53,791 bases of DNA, from assembly GCA_947625585.1 (NCBI GenBank), contig CANQOZ010000002.1, positions 1 through 53,791 on the forward strand, given 5' to 3'. Source of the DNA: an uncultured Eubacteriaceae bacterium. GTDB lineage: Bacteria > Bacillota > Clostridia > Eubacteriales > Eubacteriaceae. Positions within the stretch are counted from its first letter, which is position 1; the number at the start of each line of letters is the position of its first letter. This document shows, in pieces, positions 31,368 through 38,634 of this stretch. The notes below the pieces were generated by a model. The model was given only the letters and a program-made list of their open reading frames with translations. It made no database searches and was not told the DNA's origin. A program made the translations under genes and the position numbers.

Positions 31368-32261
31368 TTGAGTTCAGTTTCAATGAAACAACTTTTAGAA
31401 GCTGGTGTTCACTTTGGACATCAGACAAGAAGATGGAATCCAAAAATGGCTCCGTATATTTTTACGGAAAGAAATGGGATTCATATTATTGATTTACAAC
31501 AAACTGTTCCTAAAATTGATGAAGCTGTCAATTTCTTAAAAGATGTTACTGTTAATGGTGGTGGAGTTTTATTTGTAGGAACAAAAAAACAGGCACAAAG
31601 TTCTATTGAAAATGAAGCTAAAAGGTCTGGGTCTTTTTTTATTAACCAACGTTGGTTAGGTGGAACTTTAACAAACTTCAAAACTATTAGTAAACGCATT
31701 AATCGTTTAAAAGAATTAAAAGCTATGGAAAAAGATGGCACTTTTGATTTATTACCAAAGAAAGAAGTTATTCAATTAAGAAGAGAACGTGATCGTCTTG
31801 AAAAGTTTCTTGGTGGTATTGAAGAAATGCACGAAATGCCTGAAGCGATAGTTATAATTGATAGTAAAAAAGAAAAAATTGCTGTTGCAGAAGCTAGAAA
31901 ATTAAATATTCCTATTATCAGTATTGTTGATACAAACTGCGATCCTGATGAAATTGATTACATCATTCCTGGTAATGATGATGCAATTCGAGCTATTGCA
32001 TTAATTCTAAAAGTTTTAGCAGATGGAATAGTTGCAGGAAAACAAGGTTTAATCGAAACTGATGAAGAAACAGAAGAGTTAAAAGATTCTGCTGCTGAAG
32101 CTGTAGCTAAATCAGAAGCAAACACTGAAGAAAATATTGTAGAAACTGAAGAAGTAATTTCTGAAGAACCTAAAGAAGTTAAAGTCGAAATAGACGATAT
32201 AGTTATTGAAGAACCAGACGGTTCTGTTGAAGAAGTAATTATAGAAAAGATAGAGGAATAA
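31368..32261 (+). CDS. rpsB: 30S ribosomal protein S2
   Basis: I start at TTG 31368, 7 nt after a perfect AAGGAGG; the upstream ATG at 31332 contains that Shine-Dalgarno in its frame, and ATG 31383 is too far from it. The 297-residue protein begins MSSVSMKQLLEAGVHFGHQTRRW and carries RWLGGTLTNF, LPKKEV and IPIISIVDTNCDP. Beyond residue ~235 it has an acidic Glu-rich tail of about 60 residues not needed for the S2 fold. It is followed after 6 bp by tsf, the usual pair. Confidence 0.96.
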   Translation: MSSVSMKQLLEAGVHFGHQTRRWNPKMAPYIFTERNGIHIIDLQQTVPKIDEAVNFLKDVTVNGGGVLFVGTKKQAQSSIENEAKRSGSFFINQRWLGGTLTNFKTISKRINRLKELKAMEKDGTFDLLPKKEVIQLRRERDRLEKFLGGIEEMHEMPEAIVIIDSKKEKIAVAEARKLNIPIISIVDTNCDPDEIDYIIPGNDDAIRAIALILKVLADGIVAGKQGLIETDEETEELKDSAAEAVAKSEANTEENIVETEEVISEEPKEVKVEIDDIVIEEPDGSVEEVIIEKIEE

Positions 32262-32267
32262 TTAATT

Positions 32268-32924
32268 ATGGCTGTAACTGCTAAAGAAGTAAAAGAACTA
32301 AGACAGAGAACTGGTGCAGGAATGATGGACTGTAAAAAAGCACTAGTTGAATGTAATGGGAATTTAGATGAAGCGGCAGAATATTTAAGAAAACAAGGAA
32401 TTGCTAAATCTGCAAAGAAAGCTGATAGAGTAGCAGCTGAAGGTATTGTTGATTCTTATATTCATATGGGTGGTAAAATTGGTACCATGGTTGAAGTTAA
32501 TTGTGAAACAGACTTTGCAGCTAAAAACCAAGGATTTAAAGATTTTGTCCGTGATATCGCCATGCAGATTGCTGCAACTAATCCTACTTATTTAAATAGG
32601 GAAGATGTTCCTGAAGAAGTTATAGAACATGAAAAAGAAATTCTAAGGGAGCAAGCTTTAAATGAAGGAAAGCCAGAAAAAATTGTAGAAAGAATGGTCG
32701 AAGGACGTTTAAAAAAATTTTATGAGGAAAATGTCTTATTAGACCAAAAATTTGTTAAAGATACAGATAAAACAATTGAAGAGCTTGTTAAAGAACAAAT
32801 AGCTTCAATAGGTGAAAATGTTAAAATACGTCGATTTGCTCGATTTGAAATGGGCGAAGGAATAGAAAAGAAAGAAGAAAATTTCGCTGAAGAAGTAAAA
32901 GCTCAACAAGAAGCTGTAAAATAA
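32268..32924 (+). CDS. tsf: Elongation factor Ts, short form
   Basis: This 218-residue nucleotide exchange factor regenerates EF-Tu-GTP. It has the N-terminal UBA-like domain (VKELRQRTGAGMMDCKKAL), the TDFAAKN motif that inserts into EF-Tu, and the FARFEMGEGIEKK end. E. coli and Bacillus EF-Ts are near 285-295 residues. This one has a single short core domain, as in Thermus and various Clostridia. It is co-transcribed with rpsB and followed by a strong hairpin. Confidence 0.96.
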   Translation: MAVTAKEVKELRQRTGAGMMDCKKALVECNGNLDEAAEYLRKQGIAKSAKKADRVAAEGIVDSYIHMGGKIGTMVEVNCETDFAAKNQGFKDFVRDIAMQIAATNPTYLNREDVPEEVIEHEKEILREQALNEGKPEKIVERMVEGRLKKFYEENVLLDQKFVKDTDKTIEELVKEQIASIGENVKIRRFARFEMGEGIEKKEENFAEEVKAQQEAVK

Positions 32925-32926
32925 AC

Positions 32927-32949
32927 AAAGCCGGGTTTTCCCGGCTTTT
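32927..32949. terminator. Bidirectional terminator between tsf and yjbQ
   Basis: AAAGCCGGG (32927-32935) and CCCGGCTTT (32940-32948) form a perfect 9-bp stem around TTTT. On the minus strand it includes the end of the convergent yjbQ gene. T-runs exist on the plus side (TTTTATATT) and, less well, on the minus side. Confidence 0.9.
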
Positions 32950-33370
32950 ATATTGTTCTTTTAGGATTTACTTTATCCTCGCTAATTAATTTAATATAAA
33001 CTTTCCTTTCTCTTGGACCATCAAATTCACAAAAATAAATACTTTGCCAAATTCCAAGTAGTGGTTTACCTCTATTAATTATTATCGTCTCTGAAACTCC
33101 AATTAGAGATGAAAGTAAATGGGCATCCGAATTCCCTTCCTCATGTAGATAATTTTTTAATTTAGGAAAGAATTTTTTTTCAGCTAAAATCAAATCGTGT
33201 ACAACTGCTTTATCTGCATTCTCGTTAATTGTTATACCTGCTGTTGTATGAGGACAATAAACTATTGCTATACCGTTTTGAAAATTCTCATTTTTAATGG
33301 CCTTGATTAAGAGTTTCGTTATATTGACCATATCACGTTCTTTAGTTTTAATGTCAAATTTGTAAAGCAT
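32948..33370 (-). CDS. yjbQ: YjbQ/UPF0047 family protein
   Basis: This 140-residue small protein has the family signatures YCPHTTAGITINEN and EGNSDAHLLSSLIG with their conserved His, Asp and Asn residues, and GIWQSIYFCEFDGPRERK near the C-terminus. Members form trimers with a metal site, and thiamine-phosphate synthase activity has been reported for the E. coli protein; the main role is unsettled. It is transcribed toward tsf, and its stop codon lies in the shared terminator. Confidence 0.92.
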   Translation of the reverse strand: MLYKFDIKTKERDMVNITKLLIKAIKNENFQNGIAIVYCPHTTAGITINENADKAVVHDLILAEKKFFPKLKNYLHEEGNSDAHLLSSLIGVSETIIINRGKPLLGIWQSIYFCEFDGPRERKVYIKLISEDKVNPKRTI

Positions 33371-33371
33371 A

Positions 33372-33400
33372 TTGTTTAGTTTCTCTAAATGTGTTATAAT
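33372..33400 (+). promoter_or_regulatory. Promoter of tRNA-Ser
   Basis: TTGTTT (33372-33377), 17 bp, TATAAT (33395-33400) preceded by TGT. It begins 1 bp past the yjbQ start codon; transcription should start near 33406, about 6 nt before the mature tRNA. Confidence 0.82.
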
Positions 33401-33411
33401 TAAATTTCTGT

Positions 33412-33501
33412 GGAGATGTACTCAAGTGGTCATAAGAGGTCGCACTCGAAATGCGATAGATTCATCAGAATGCGAGAGTTCGAATCCCTCCATCTCCGCC
33501 A
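33412..33501 (+). tRNA. tRNA-Ser (anticodon CGA)
   Basis: The 90-nt class II tRNA has acceptor GGAGATG (33412-33418) paired with CATCTCC (33491-33497), discriminator G and an encoded CCA. The anticodon stem is TCGCA/TGCGA, and the loop CTCGAAA gives CGA, reading UCG. A variable arm ATTC/GAAT is typical of tRNA-Ser. The T-arm stem is GAGAG (33474-33478) against CCCTC (33486-33490), which leaves an A-C mismatch at the pair next to the loop-closing pair (A33477, C33487). Confidence 0.95.
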
Positions 33502-33518
33502 TTAATTAAGAAAACACA

Positions 33519-33545
33519 AGCAACTCCAAACGGAGTTGCTTTTTT
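33519..33545 (+). terminator. Terminator after tRNA-Ser
   Basis: AGCAACTCC (33519-33527) and GGAGTTGCT (33532-33540) form a perfect 9-bp stem around AAAC, followed by five T. It may also serve the convergent superoxide reductase gene ending at 33547. Confidence 0.9.
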
Positions 33546-33546
33546 A

Positions 33547-33909
33547 TTATAATTCCTTTTTCCAAAGTCCATGTAAATTACAGAATTCATAAACTTCTTG
33601 AGGAATTTCATCTTCATCAATTATAAATTCTACTTCAGGAGAATTTCCTGGTTTTAAACCCTTTTTATAAACACCTTTATCTGTTATTAAAATTACATCA
33701 TTAATATAATGTTCATCTAACATAGGGTGTTCAACTTCTCCTACAGATACTTTTACAGTATTTCCATTAACATTTACTAATGGTACATGCTTTTCTAAAG
33801 CCGCATCTTTTGTATTTGGTTCTAAAACTTCAAATTCATTTACATCAAAATTTAAATTATCAGGAATAATAAAGATTTCGTCTGTTTTATCTTTTATAAA
33901 TTTAGGCAT
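33547..33909 (-). CDS. Superoxide reductase without desulforedoxin cysteines (class III-like)
   Basis: I start at the ATG at 33909 because GGAGG (33919-33915) lies 5 nt upstream; the ATG at 33921 overlaps that site. The 120-residue protein has the SOR iron centre: E39-K40-H41 (EKHVP), H61 (EHPM), H67 (DEHY), C110 and H113 (CNLHGLW). It reduces superoxide to peroxide. Residues 1-35 align with the desulforedoxin domain, including LEPNTKDAALEKH, but hold none of its four cysteines, as in class III enzymes such as that of Treponema. It points to an anaerobe and is divergent from a cysteine hydrolase gene. Confidence 0.9.
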   Translation of the reverse strand: MPKFIKDKTDEIFIIPDNLNFDVNEFEVLEPNTKDAALEKHVPLVNVNGNTVKVSVGEVEHPMLDEHYINDVILITDKGVYKKGLKPGNSPEVEFIIDEDEIPQEVYEFCNLHGLWKKEL

Positions 33910-33931
33910 ATAAACCTCCATAATTGATTTG

Positions 33932-33950
33932 TTTAAATATTATATTTAAA
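33932..33950. promoter_or_regulatory. 19-bp palindrome over the superoxide reductase promoter
   Basis: TTTAAATATTATATTTAAA is a perfect palindrome around one central base. It contains the minus-strand -10 TATAAT (33944-33939) of the superoxide reductase gene. Its inner 7-1-7 form resembles Fur/PerR-type boxes in geometry, though not in exact sequence. Confidence 0.5.
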
Positions 33951-33985
33951 ATTATTCTAAAAATAATTAATAAAAGGTAAGCAGT

Positions 33986-34504
33986 ATGCAAAAAGTACTT
34001 ATAGTAGTAGATATGCAAAATGATTTTATCGATGGTGCCTTAGGAACACCTGAAGCACAATCGATTGTCAATAATGTAATAAATGAAATCAAGAGTAAAA
34101 AAGATAAAGGTTATTTTATCTTAGCAACACAAGATACACATTATGACAATTATTTAGATACCCTTGAAGGTCAAAAATTACCTATTGAACATTGTATTAA
34201 AAATACAACCGGTTGGGATATTCATAAGGATATAGCTAAATTAATAGATAAAAACAATGTTATTGAAAAAAATACTTTTGGGTCAGAAGAATTAATAAAA
34301 GTTTTAAAAGATTTAGAACCAAAAGAAATTGAAATTTTGGGATTATGTACTGATATATGTGTCGTCTCAAATGCTCTATTACTTAGAGCTGCTTTTCCTA
34401 ATATTCCTATTTATGTTAAAGAGGATTGTTGTGCTGGAGTTAATCCAGAACTTCATGAATCAGCTTTAAAAATAATGAATAGTTGCCAGATAGATTCTAT
34501 TTAG
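33986..34504 (+). CDS. Isochorismatase-like cysteine hydrolase (nicotinamidase-like)
   Basis: This 172-residue protein has the family triad: D9 in IVVDMQNDFI, a lysine in the IEKNTFGS segment (K95) and C125 in LCTDICVVSNAL. TQDTHYDNYLDTLEGQKLP and the following EHC segment match nicotinamidase-type members that bind a metal. Deamidation of nicotinamide in NAD salvage is the best guess; other amides are possible. AAAGGT lies 8 nt before the ATG. The last 8 bp overlap the end of the convergent sortase gene. Confidence 0.85.
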   Translation: MQKVLIVVDMQNDFIDGALGTPEAQSIVNNVINEIKSKKDKGYFILATQDTHYDNYLDTLEGQKLPIEHCIKNTTGWDIHKDIAKLIDKNNVIEKNTFGSEELIKVLKDLEPKEIEILGLCTDICVVSNALLLRAAFPNIPIYVKEDCCAGVNPELHESALKIMNSCQIDSI

Positions 34505-35216
34505 TCCTTCTGGCAACTACAACTATTCTTGCATCGTCGAAATCATAATTACAACTAGAAAGTGTTATTAATTGGTCATTACCATAAATAACTTTTCCTG
34601 TGTCATATAAACGATTAGATAAAATATTATTGTAATAGTTTAAGAATTCGTTATTATCAGTAAAAGTTGTTTGTCTATAATCAAAACCCTGATCAACTTT
34701 AAGTACAGCTACAACTTCGTAGGGGACTAGCTCAGGATCATTTAGAGTAGCGTAATAAATAATAGGTTTTTGGTTAAAATAATCAATTGAATCGTAATTC
34801 GATAAACCTTCAAAACCAACTTGATCACCCCAACGACTATTATGACCATAAATTACAGCATTCTTAGACATTGGATTATTATTATCATAGGTAAAGTCTA
34901 AAAACGGATTTCCATATCCTGACTCTTCTTTATTAAAATTTCGTAGTAAATAATAATCATTATCCGACGTTTGTGTAACTGGATAATCAATATGAGTTTC
35001 TGGTACTTTTATCCAACCAACAACATCAGGATTAATTGCTTTTAAGCTTTCCCAATCAATTAAATTCTGATTAGTAACTTGTGAACTGAGATCCTCATAT
35101 TGATCTTTTTCCTTAAAACGTGGATAGATATTTATAAAAATGAAGAAACCGGATATTAGAATTATAGCTATTAAAGCTAAATCAATTAAAATATTAGTTG
35201 TTTTACTCTTTTTCAT
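34497..35216 (-). CDS. Class B sortase
   Basis: This 239-residue transpeptidase has an N-terminal signal-anchor (about 8-30) and an extracellular catalytic domain with H125 (VIYGHNSRWG), C222 (ITLSSCNYDF) and R230 (DDARIVVVARR). The length and the spacing between His and Cys fit class B. Sortases attach surface proteins to the cell wall or build pili. No protein in the window carries an obvious sorting signal, so the substrate is elsewhere. AAGGAT precedes the start. It overlaps the convergent hydrolase gene by 8 bp. Confidence 0.92.
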   Translation of the reverse strand: MKKSKTTNILIDLALIAIILISGFFIFINIYPRFKEKDQYEDLSSQVTNQNLIDWESLKAINPDVVGWIKVPETHIDYPVTQTSDNDYYLLRNFNKEESGYGNPFLDFTYDNNNPMSKNAVIYGHNSRWGDQVGFEGLSNYDSIDYFNQKPIIYYATLNDPELVPYEVVAVLKVDQGFDYRQTTFTDNNEFLNYYNNILSNRLYDTGKVIYGNDQLITLSSCNYDFDDARIVVVARRTK

Positions 35217-35423
35217 AATTAAAATATCCTTGCTTAGTATTTTAAAGTATCTACCTTAAATAATTTTAAAGATTTCCTCTTAGAATATAAATATGAATTG
35301 ATTAGATAAAAAATGACTTTTATTTATTTCCTTTTAAATTGTTGTGATTATAAGAGTTATTTTAAATATTTTTATTTAGTTAATACTGATTAAATAGTTT
35401 AACAGTTTTTTTGTAAAATAAAA
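35217..35423. other. Intergenic region between sortase and rplU
   Basis: AT-rich DNA with no open frame or repeat I can support. The upstream part should hold the sortase promoter on the minus strand, but I cannot point to a convincing -35/-10 pair. Confidence 0.5.
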
Positions 35424-35452
35424 TTGACGATTTGAAATAATTTTATTAAAAT
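35424..35452 (+). promoter_or_regulatory. Promoter of rplU-prp-rpmA
   Basis: TTGACG (35424-35429), 17 bp, TAAAAT (35447-35452). Transcription should begin near 35459, just before the L21-type leader. Confidence 0.78.
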
Positions 35453-35458
35453 AATTTA

Positions 35459-35522
35459 GTTGTATTCCGCTCTTAACAGGTTACCGCACTACCTGCAAGG
35501 CGATTTAAATTCGGAGGTAAAA
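35459..35522 (+). promoter_or_regulatory. Ribosomal protein L21-type leader
   Basis: The ~60-nt leader contains CAGGT (35477-35481) and ACCTG (35491-35495) closing a 9-nt loop (TACCGCACT), then GCAAGGCGATTT and GGAGG (35513-35517). Position and short hairpin fit the Firmicute L21 leader used for autoregulation; a covariance search would settle it. Confidence 0.6.
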
Positions 35523-35945
35523 ATGTACGCAATTATTAGAACAGGTGGAAACCAATACCGTGTAAAACAAAATGATGAAATTGAAGTAGAAAAACTCAAT
35601 ATTCCTGAAGGTGAAGATTTCGAAATTGAAGAAGTTTTAGCTATAGGGAATGATGATGATATTTCTGTAGGATTTCCATACTTAAAGAATGCTAAAGTTG
35701 AAGCTGAATTAGTTGAACAAGGTATTGGTGATGAAGTTATAGTCTTCAAATATAAACCAAAGAAAAAATACAGAAAAAAGAATATCCATAAACAACCATT
35801 TTCAAGAATTAAAATTAAAAGTATTGAACTTTTAAATGACTCTAACACAGATGTTGAAGAAACTATAACGACTGAAACTGAACATTTTAATGAATCACAA
35901 GTAGAAGTAGTTGATACAGATAACAATTCAACAGAAGAAGAATGA
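35523..35945 (+). CDS. rplU: 50S ribosomal protein L21 with acidic tail
   Basis: The start is ATG 35523 with GGAGG 5 nt upstream; the frame is open further upstream only through the leader. The 140-residue protein begins MYAIIRTGGNQYRV and has the KPKKKYRKKNIHKQPFSRIKI rRNA-binding end (cited in parts: KPKKKYRKK and QPFSRIKI). A normal L21 ends near residue 103; this one continues with a ~37-residue acidic tail rich in Glu, Asp, Thr and Asn. The tail's last 35 bp overlap the start of prp in another frame. Confidence 0.96.
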   Translation: MYAIIRTGGNQYRVKQNDEIEVEKLNIPEGEDFEIEEVLAIGNDDDISVGFPYLKNAKVEAELVEQGIGDEVIVFKYKPKKKYRKKNIHKQPFSRIKIKSIELLNDSNTDVEETITTETEHFNESQVEVVDTDNNSTEEE

Positions 35946-36234
35946 GATTTCTTCTATAAGTGTGAACGGACATAGTGGTTTTGCTGAATTTGGACAAGAT
36001 ATTATCTGTGCAGGAATATCCACATTAACGATAGCAATATTTAATGGAATAACTGAAGTTTGTAAAATTAAAAAAGTTAAAATTAATGAAAATGATGGAT
36101 TTCTATCAATGCATATTCCAGATAATATATCGAAAGACGATAGAAAAAAAGTCAATATTTTATTAGATACATTAATTTTAGCATATGAACAATTAAGTGA
36201 ACTTTATCCAAATGAAATAAAAATTTTGAGGTGA
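35911..36234 (+). CDS. prp: Prp cysteine protease that trims ribosomal protein L27
   Basis: I start at TTG 35911, inside rplU, giving a normal N-terminus (MIQITIQQKKNEI). The 107-residue YsxB/Prp family protein has GHSGFAEFGQDIICAGIS with the catalytic His and Cys. In Firmicutes Prp removes the N-terminal extension of L27 and is essential in Staphylococcus. The gene sits between rplU and rpmA as usual, and L27 here has the matching extension. The overlap with rplU is 35 bp and the Shine-Dalgarno is weak, so coupling to rplU is likely. Confidence 0.93.
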   Translation: MIQITIQQKKNEISSISVNGHSGFAEFGQDIICAGISTLTIAIFNGITEVCKIKKVKINENDGFLSMHIPDNISKDDRKKVNILLDTLILAYEQLSELYPNEIKILR

Positions 36235-36237
36235 ATT

Positions 36238-36516
36238 ATGTTAAAAATGAATTTACAATTATTCGCTCATAAAAAAGGTGTCGGTTCTTCAAGAAACGGA
36301 CGTGAAAGCGAATCTAAAAGATTAGGAGTGAAACGTGGTGATGGACAATTTGTTTTAGCAGGAAATATTCTTGTAAGACAAAGAGGAACAAAAATTCATC
36401 CAGGTGAAAATGTTGGTCGTGGTAATGACGATACCTTATTTGCAAAAACAGACGGAATCGTTCGTTTTGAAAGAATGGATAAAACTAGAAAAAAAGTAAG
36501 TGTATATCCTGAATAA
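36238..36516 (+). CDS. rpmA: 50S ribosomal protein L27 with cleavable N-terminus
   Basis: This 92-residue protein begins MLKMNLQLFAHKKG. NLQLFA is the Prp cleavage motif, so mature L27 should start at His 11. GSSRNGRESESKRLGVK, QRGTKIHPG and NVGRGNDDTLFA are standard L27. GAGGTGA precedes the ATG; the second ATG at 36247 is less well placed. It lies 3 bp after prp, and a perfect 12-bp hairpin follows. Confidence 0.97.
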   Translation: MLKMNLQLFAHKKGVGSSRNGRESESKRLGVKRGDGQFVLAGNILVRQRGTKIHPGENVGRGNDDTLFAKTDGIVRFERMDKTRKKVSVYPE

Positions 36517-36524
36517 GTTGAAGT

Positions 36525-36558
36525 AAAAGTGATAGAAGTATATGTGTCTATCACTTTT
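36525..36558 (+). terminator. Terminator after rpmA
   Basis: AAAAGTGATAGA (36525-36536) and TCTATCACTTTT (36547-36558) form a perfect 12-bp stem around a 10-nt loop, followed by ATAATTTCTCTTTTT. Confidence 0.85.
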
Positions 36559-36989
36559 ATAATTTCTCTTTTTATATTTTTTAATACTTTTTCGTTTAAT
36601 TAGTTTCCTATCAAATTTTGTTATTATTATTTGAACATTATACTGATATTTAAATAATAGATGGAAAGAATTTTAAAGCTTCTCTTAATTACCTAGATTA
36701 TTCATAATTTTCCTTTTTCTACAGATATTAACTAATTTTTTAATAGAAGATTTAACCGATTCACATCCCTTTTTAGAGATTTTTCTTTGATTTTACTTTT
36801 CTATAATAAAACTTTCTACTCTTTGTTTAATTATTCTGTAAATTTTAAATGATCTAAAATTATTTTATTCTAATTTCATGAAAGTTTAAACTTAGAATTC
36901 TCTTGCTTCTTAGGGTATATAATAAAAAGATTTTAAACATTTTCTTTTCTTAGTATAGAATAATTATTAAATTGATTTGAGGTTTCTAT
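36559..36989. other. AT-rich intergenic region upstream of obgE
   Basis: About 430 bp with no supportable gene, repeat or conserved RNA. TATAAT at 36918-36923 may be the -10 for obgE, but the -35 is poor (GAATTC). GAGG 6-9 nt before the obgE ATG is its Shine-Dalgarno. Confidence 0.5.
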
Positions 36990-38279
36990 ATGCTTATAGA
37001 TAAGGCGATTATATATTTAACTGCTGGTAATGGTGGTCACGGTGGTATGAGCTTTCGAAGAGAGAAATATGAACCTAATGGTGGTCCAGACGGTGGTAAC
37101 GGCGGAAAAGGTGGAGATATAATTCTCAAAGCGGATAAAAGTTTAAGAACACTGCTACCATTTAAATATAGAAAAAAGTATAAAGCAGAAAATGGTTTAA
37201 ATGGAACCAGTAAAAAAAGTACAGGTAAATCTGGTAATGATTTAGTTATTAATGTGCCAGTAGGAACCGTAATATTTGATAAACAAACCAATAAACCAAT
37301 TTATGATTTAAAAGAAGATCAAGAAGAATTTATTGCTGCTAAAGGAGGTAGAGGTGGTAGAGGTAACATGAATTTTGCCAGTTCTACTAGACAAGCTCCT
37401 AGATTTGCTCAAGGTGGCGAAAAAGGTCAAGAAAAAATACTTGAACTTGAGTTAAAAATGTTAGCTGATGTTGGCTTATTAGGTTTTCCAAACGTAGGTA
37501 AATCAACCTTTTTATCTAGAGTAAGTGCTGCTAAACCTAAAATAGCTAATTATCACTTTACAACTATTGAACCTAATCTTGGTGTTCTTGATTATAAAAA
37601 TTATGATTCTTTTGTTATTGCTGATATTCCAGGTATTATAGAAGGAGCCCATGAAGGAACTGGGTTAGGTCTACAATTTTTAAGACATATTGAAAGAACC
37701 AAAATGTTAATTCATTTTGTTGATATTTCTGGAAGTGAAAATAGGGATCCAATCGAAGATTTTAAAACGATTAATAATGAATTATTAAAATATAATGAAA
37801 AATTAGCAGGAAGAAAACAAATTATTGCTTTAAATAAAACTGATCTTTTAAATGATGATGAATTATTAGAAATGCTTCAGAAGGAATTTGAAGATCTTGG
37901 TTATGAAACATTTCCAATTTCAGCAGTTACAGGGGAAGGGTTAGATAAACTAATTAGTCGCTGTATACAATTATTAGATGAAATTGGAGAAGTGGAACCA
38001 ATCTTTGATATTGAGCCTGAGGTTGAATACACTTTTGAAGAACAAAACGATGAAGCTTTTAAAATTCATATTGAAAATACAAGAGATGGAAAAGTTTATG
38101 TCGTTGATGGAGATTTTGAACGTTTACTAAATTCAGTGAATTTTGATGATCTAGATTCAATAGGTTATTTTCAACGAAAACTTAATGATCAAGGGTTATT
38201 TAAAGAATTAAAAAAAATGGAGATTCAAGAAGGAGATTTAGTTAGAATTAATGATATAGAATTCGACTATTTTGAATAA
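36990..38279 (+). CDS. obgE: ObgE/CgtA GTPase
   Basis: This 429-residue GTPase acts in 50S assembly and stress control and binds ppGpp in relatives. It has the Gly-rich Obg fold (1-158), a G domain with GFPNVGKSTFLSRVSAAKP, DIPGIIEGAHEG and NKTD, and a C-terminal OCT domain (about 345-429, FKIHIENTRDGKVYVVDGD). All three domains of the Firmicute form are present. It heads a compact series running through yhbY, nadD-yqeK, rsfS, ychF and a two-component system. Confidence 0.97.
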   Translation: MLIDKAIIYLTAGNGGHGGMSFRREKYEPNGGPDGGNGGKGGDIILKADKSLRTLLPFKYRKKYKAENGLNGTSKKSTGKSGNDLVINVPVGTVIFDKQTNKPIYDLKEDQEEFIAAKGGRGGRGNMNFASSTRQAPRFAQGGEKGQEKILELELKMLADVGLLGFPNVGKSTFLSRVSAAKPKIANYHFTTIEPNLGVLDYKNYDSFVIADIPGIIEGAHEGTGLGLQFLRHIERTKMLIHFVDISGSENRDPIEDFKTINNELLKYNEKLAGRKQIIALNKTDLLNDDELLEMLQKEFEDLGYETFPISAVTGEGLDKLISRCIQLLDEIGEVEPIFDIEPEVEYTFEEQNDEAFKIHIENTRDGKVYVVDGDFERLLNSVNFDDLDSIGYFQRKLNDQGLFKELKKMEIQEGDLVRINDIEFDYFE

Positions 38280-38280
38280 A

Positions 38281-38634
38281 ATGATTACAAGTAAACAAAG
38301 AAGCTATTTAGGTAAATTAGCTAATGAAATCCCTGATATCGTATTTATTGGTAAAAATGGAATTACTAATGATATTTTAGACCAAGTAAGAAATAATTTA
38401 AAAGCAAGAGAATTAATAAAGTGTAAAATTCAACAAAATAGTGATATGACGGCTAAAGAAGCTGCAGATATTATTGCAGAAAAAATTCACTGTGATGTTG
38501 TTCGTACTATCGGGAATAAGTTTGTACTTTACAAAAAAAATCTTGAATTAAAAAATAATATAATTCCTTCTAAAAATGCAATCAGAAAGGAAAAACGTAA
38601 AAAAGTTCCAAATAGGAAAAAATCAAAAAAATGA
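38281..38634 (+). CDS. yhbY: YhbY/CRM-domain RNA-binding protein
   Basis: I start at ATG 38281, giving MITSKQRSYLGKLANEI as in the family; a TTG nine bases earlier is possible. The 117-residue protein has the CRM fold with IVFIGKNGIT and the GNKFVLYK end, followed by a very basic tail (about 98-117, KKxPNRKKSKK type). YhbY binds pre-50S particles. It starts 1 bp after obgE and its stop overlaps the next gene by 4 bp. Confidence 0.93.
   Translation: MITSKQRSYLGKLANEIPDIVFIGKNGITNDILDQVRNNLKARELIKCKIQQNSDMTAKEAADIIAEKIHCDVVRTIGNKFVLYKKNLELKNNIIPSKNAIRKEKRKKVPNRKKSKK

Noticed and set aside
36559..36989. A missed small gene or RNA in the gap before obgE
   Set aside because: No frame with a start signal, no conserved RNA motif and no stable hairpin other than the rpmA terminator.
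37037..37291. Pro/Leu-rich antisense frame in obgE
   Set aside because: It mirrors the Gly-rich Obg domain; no ribosome site and no similarity to a known protein.
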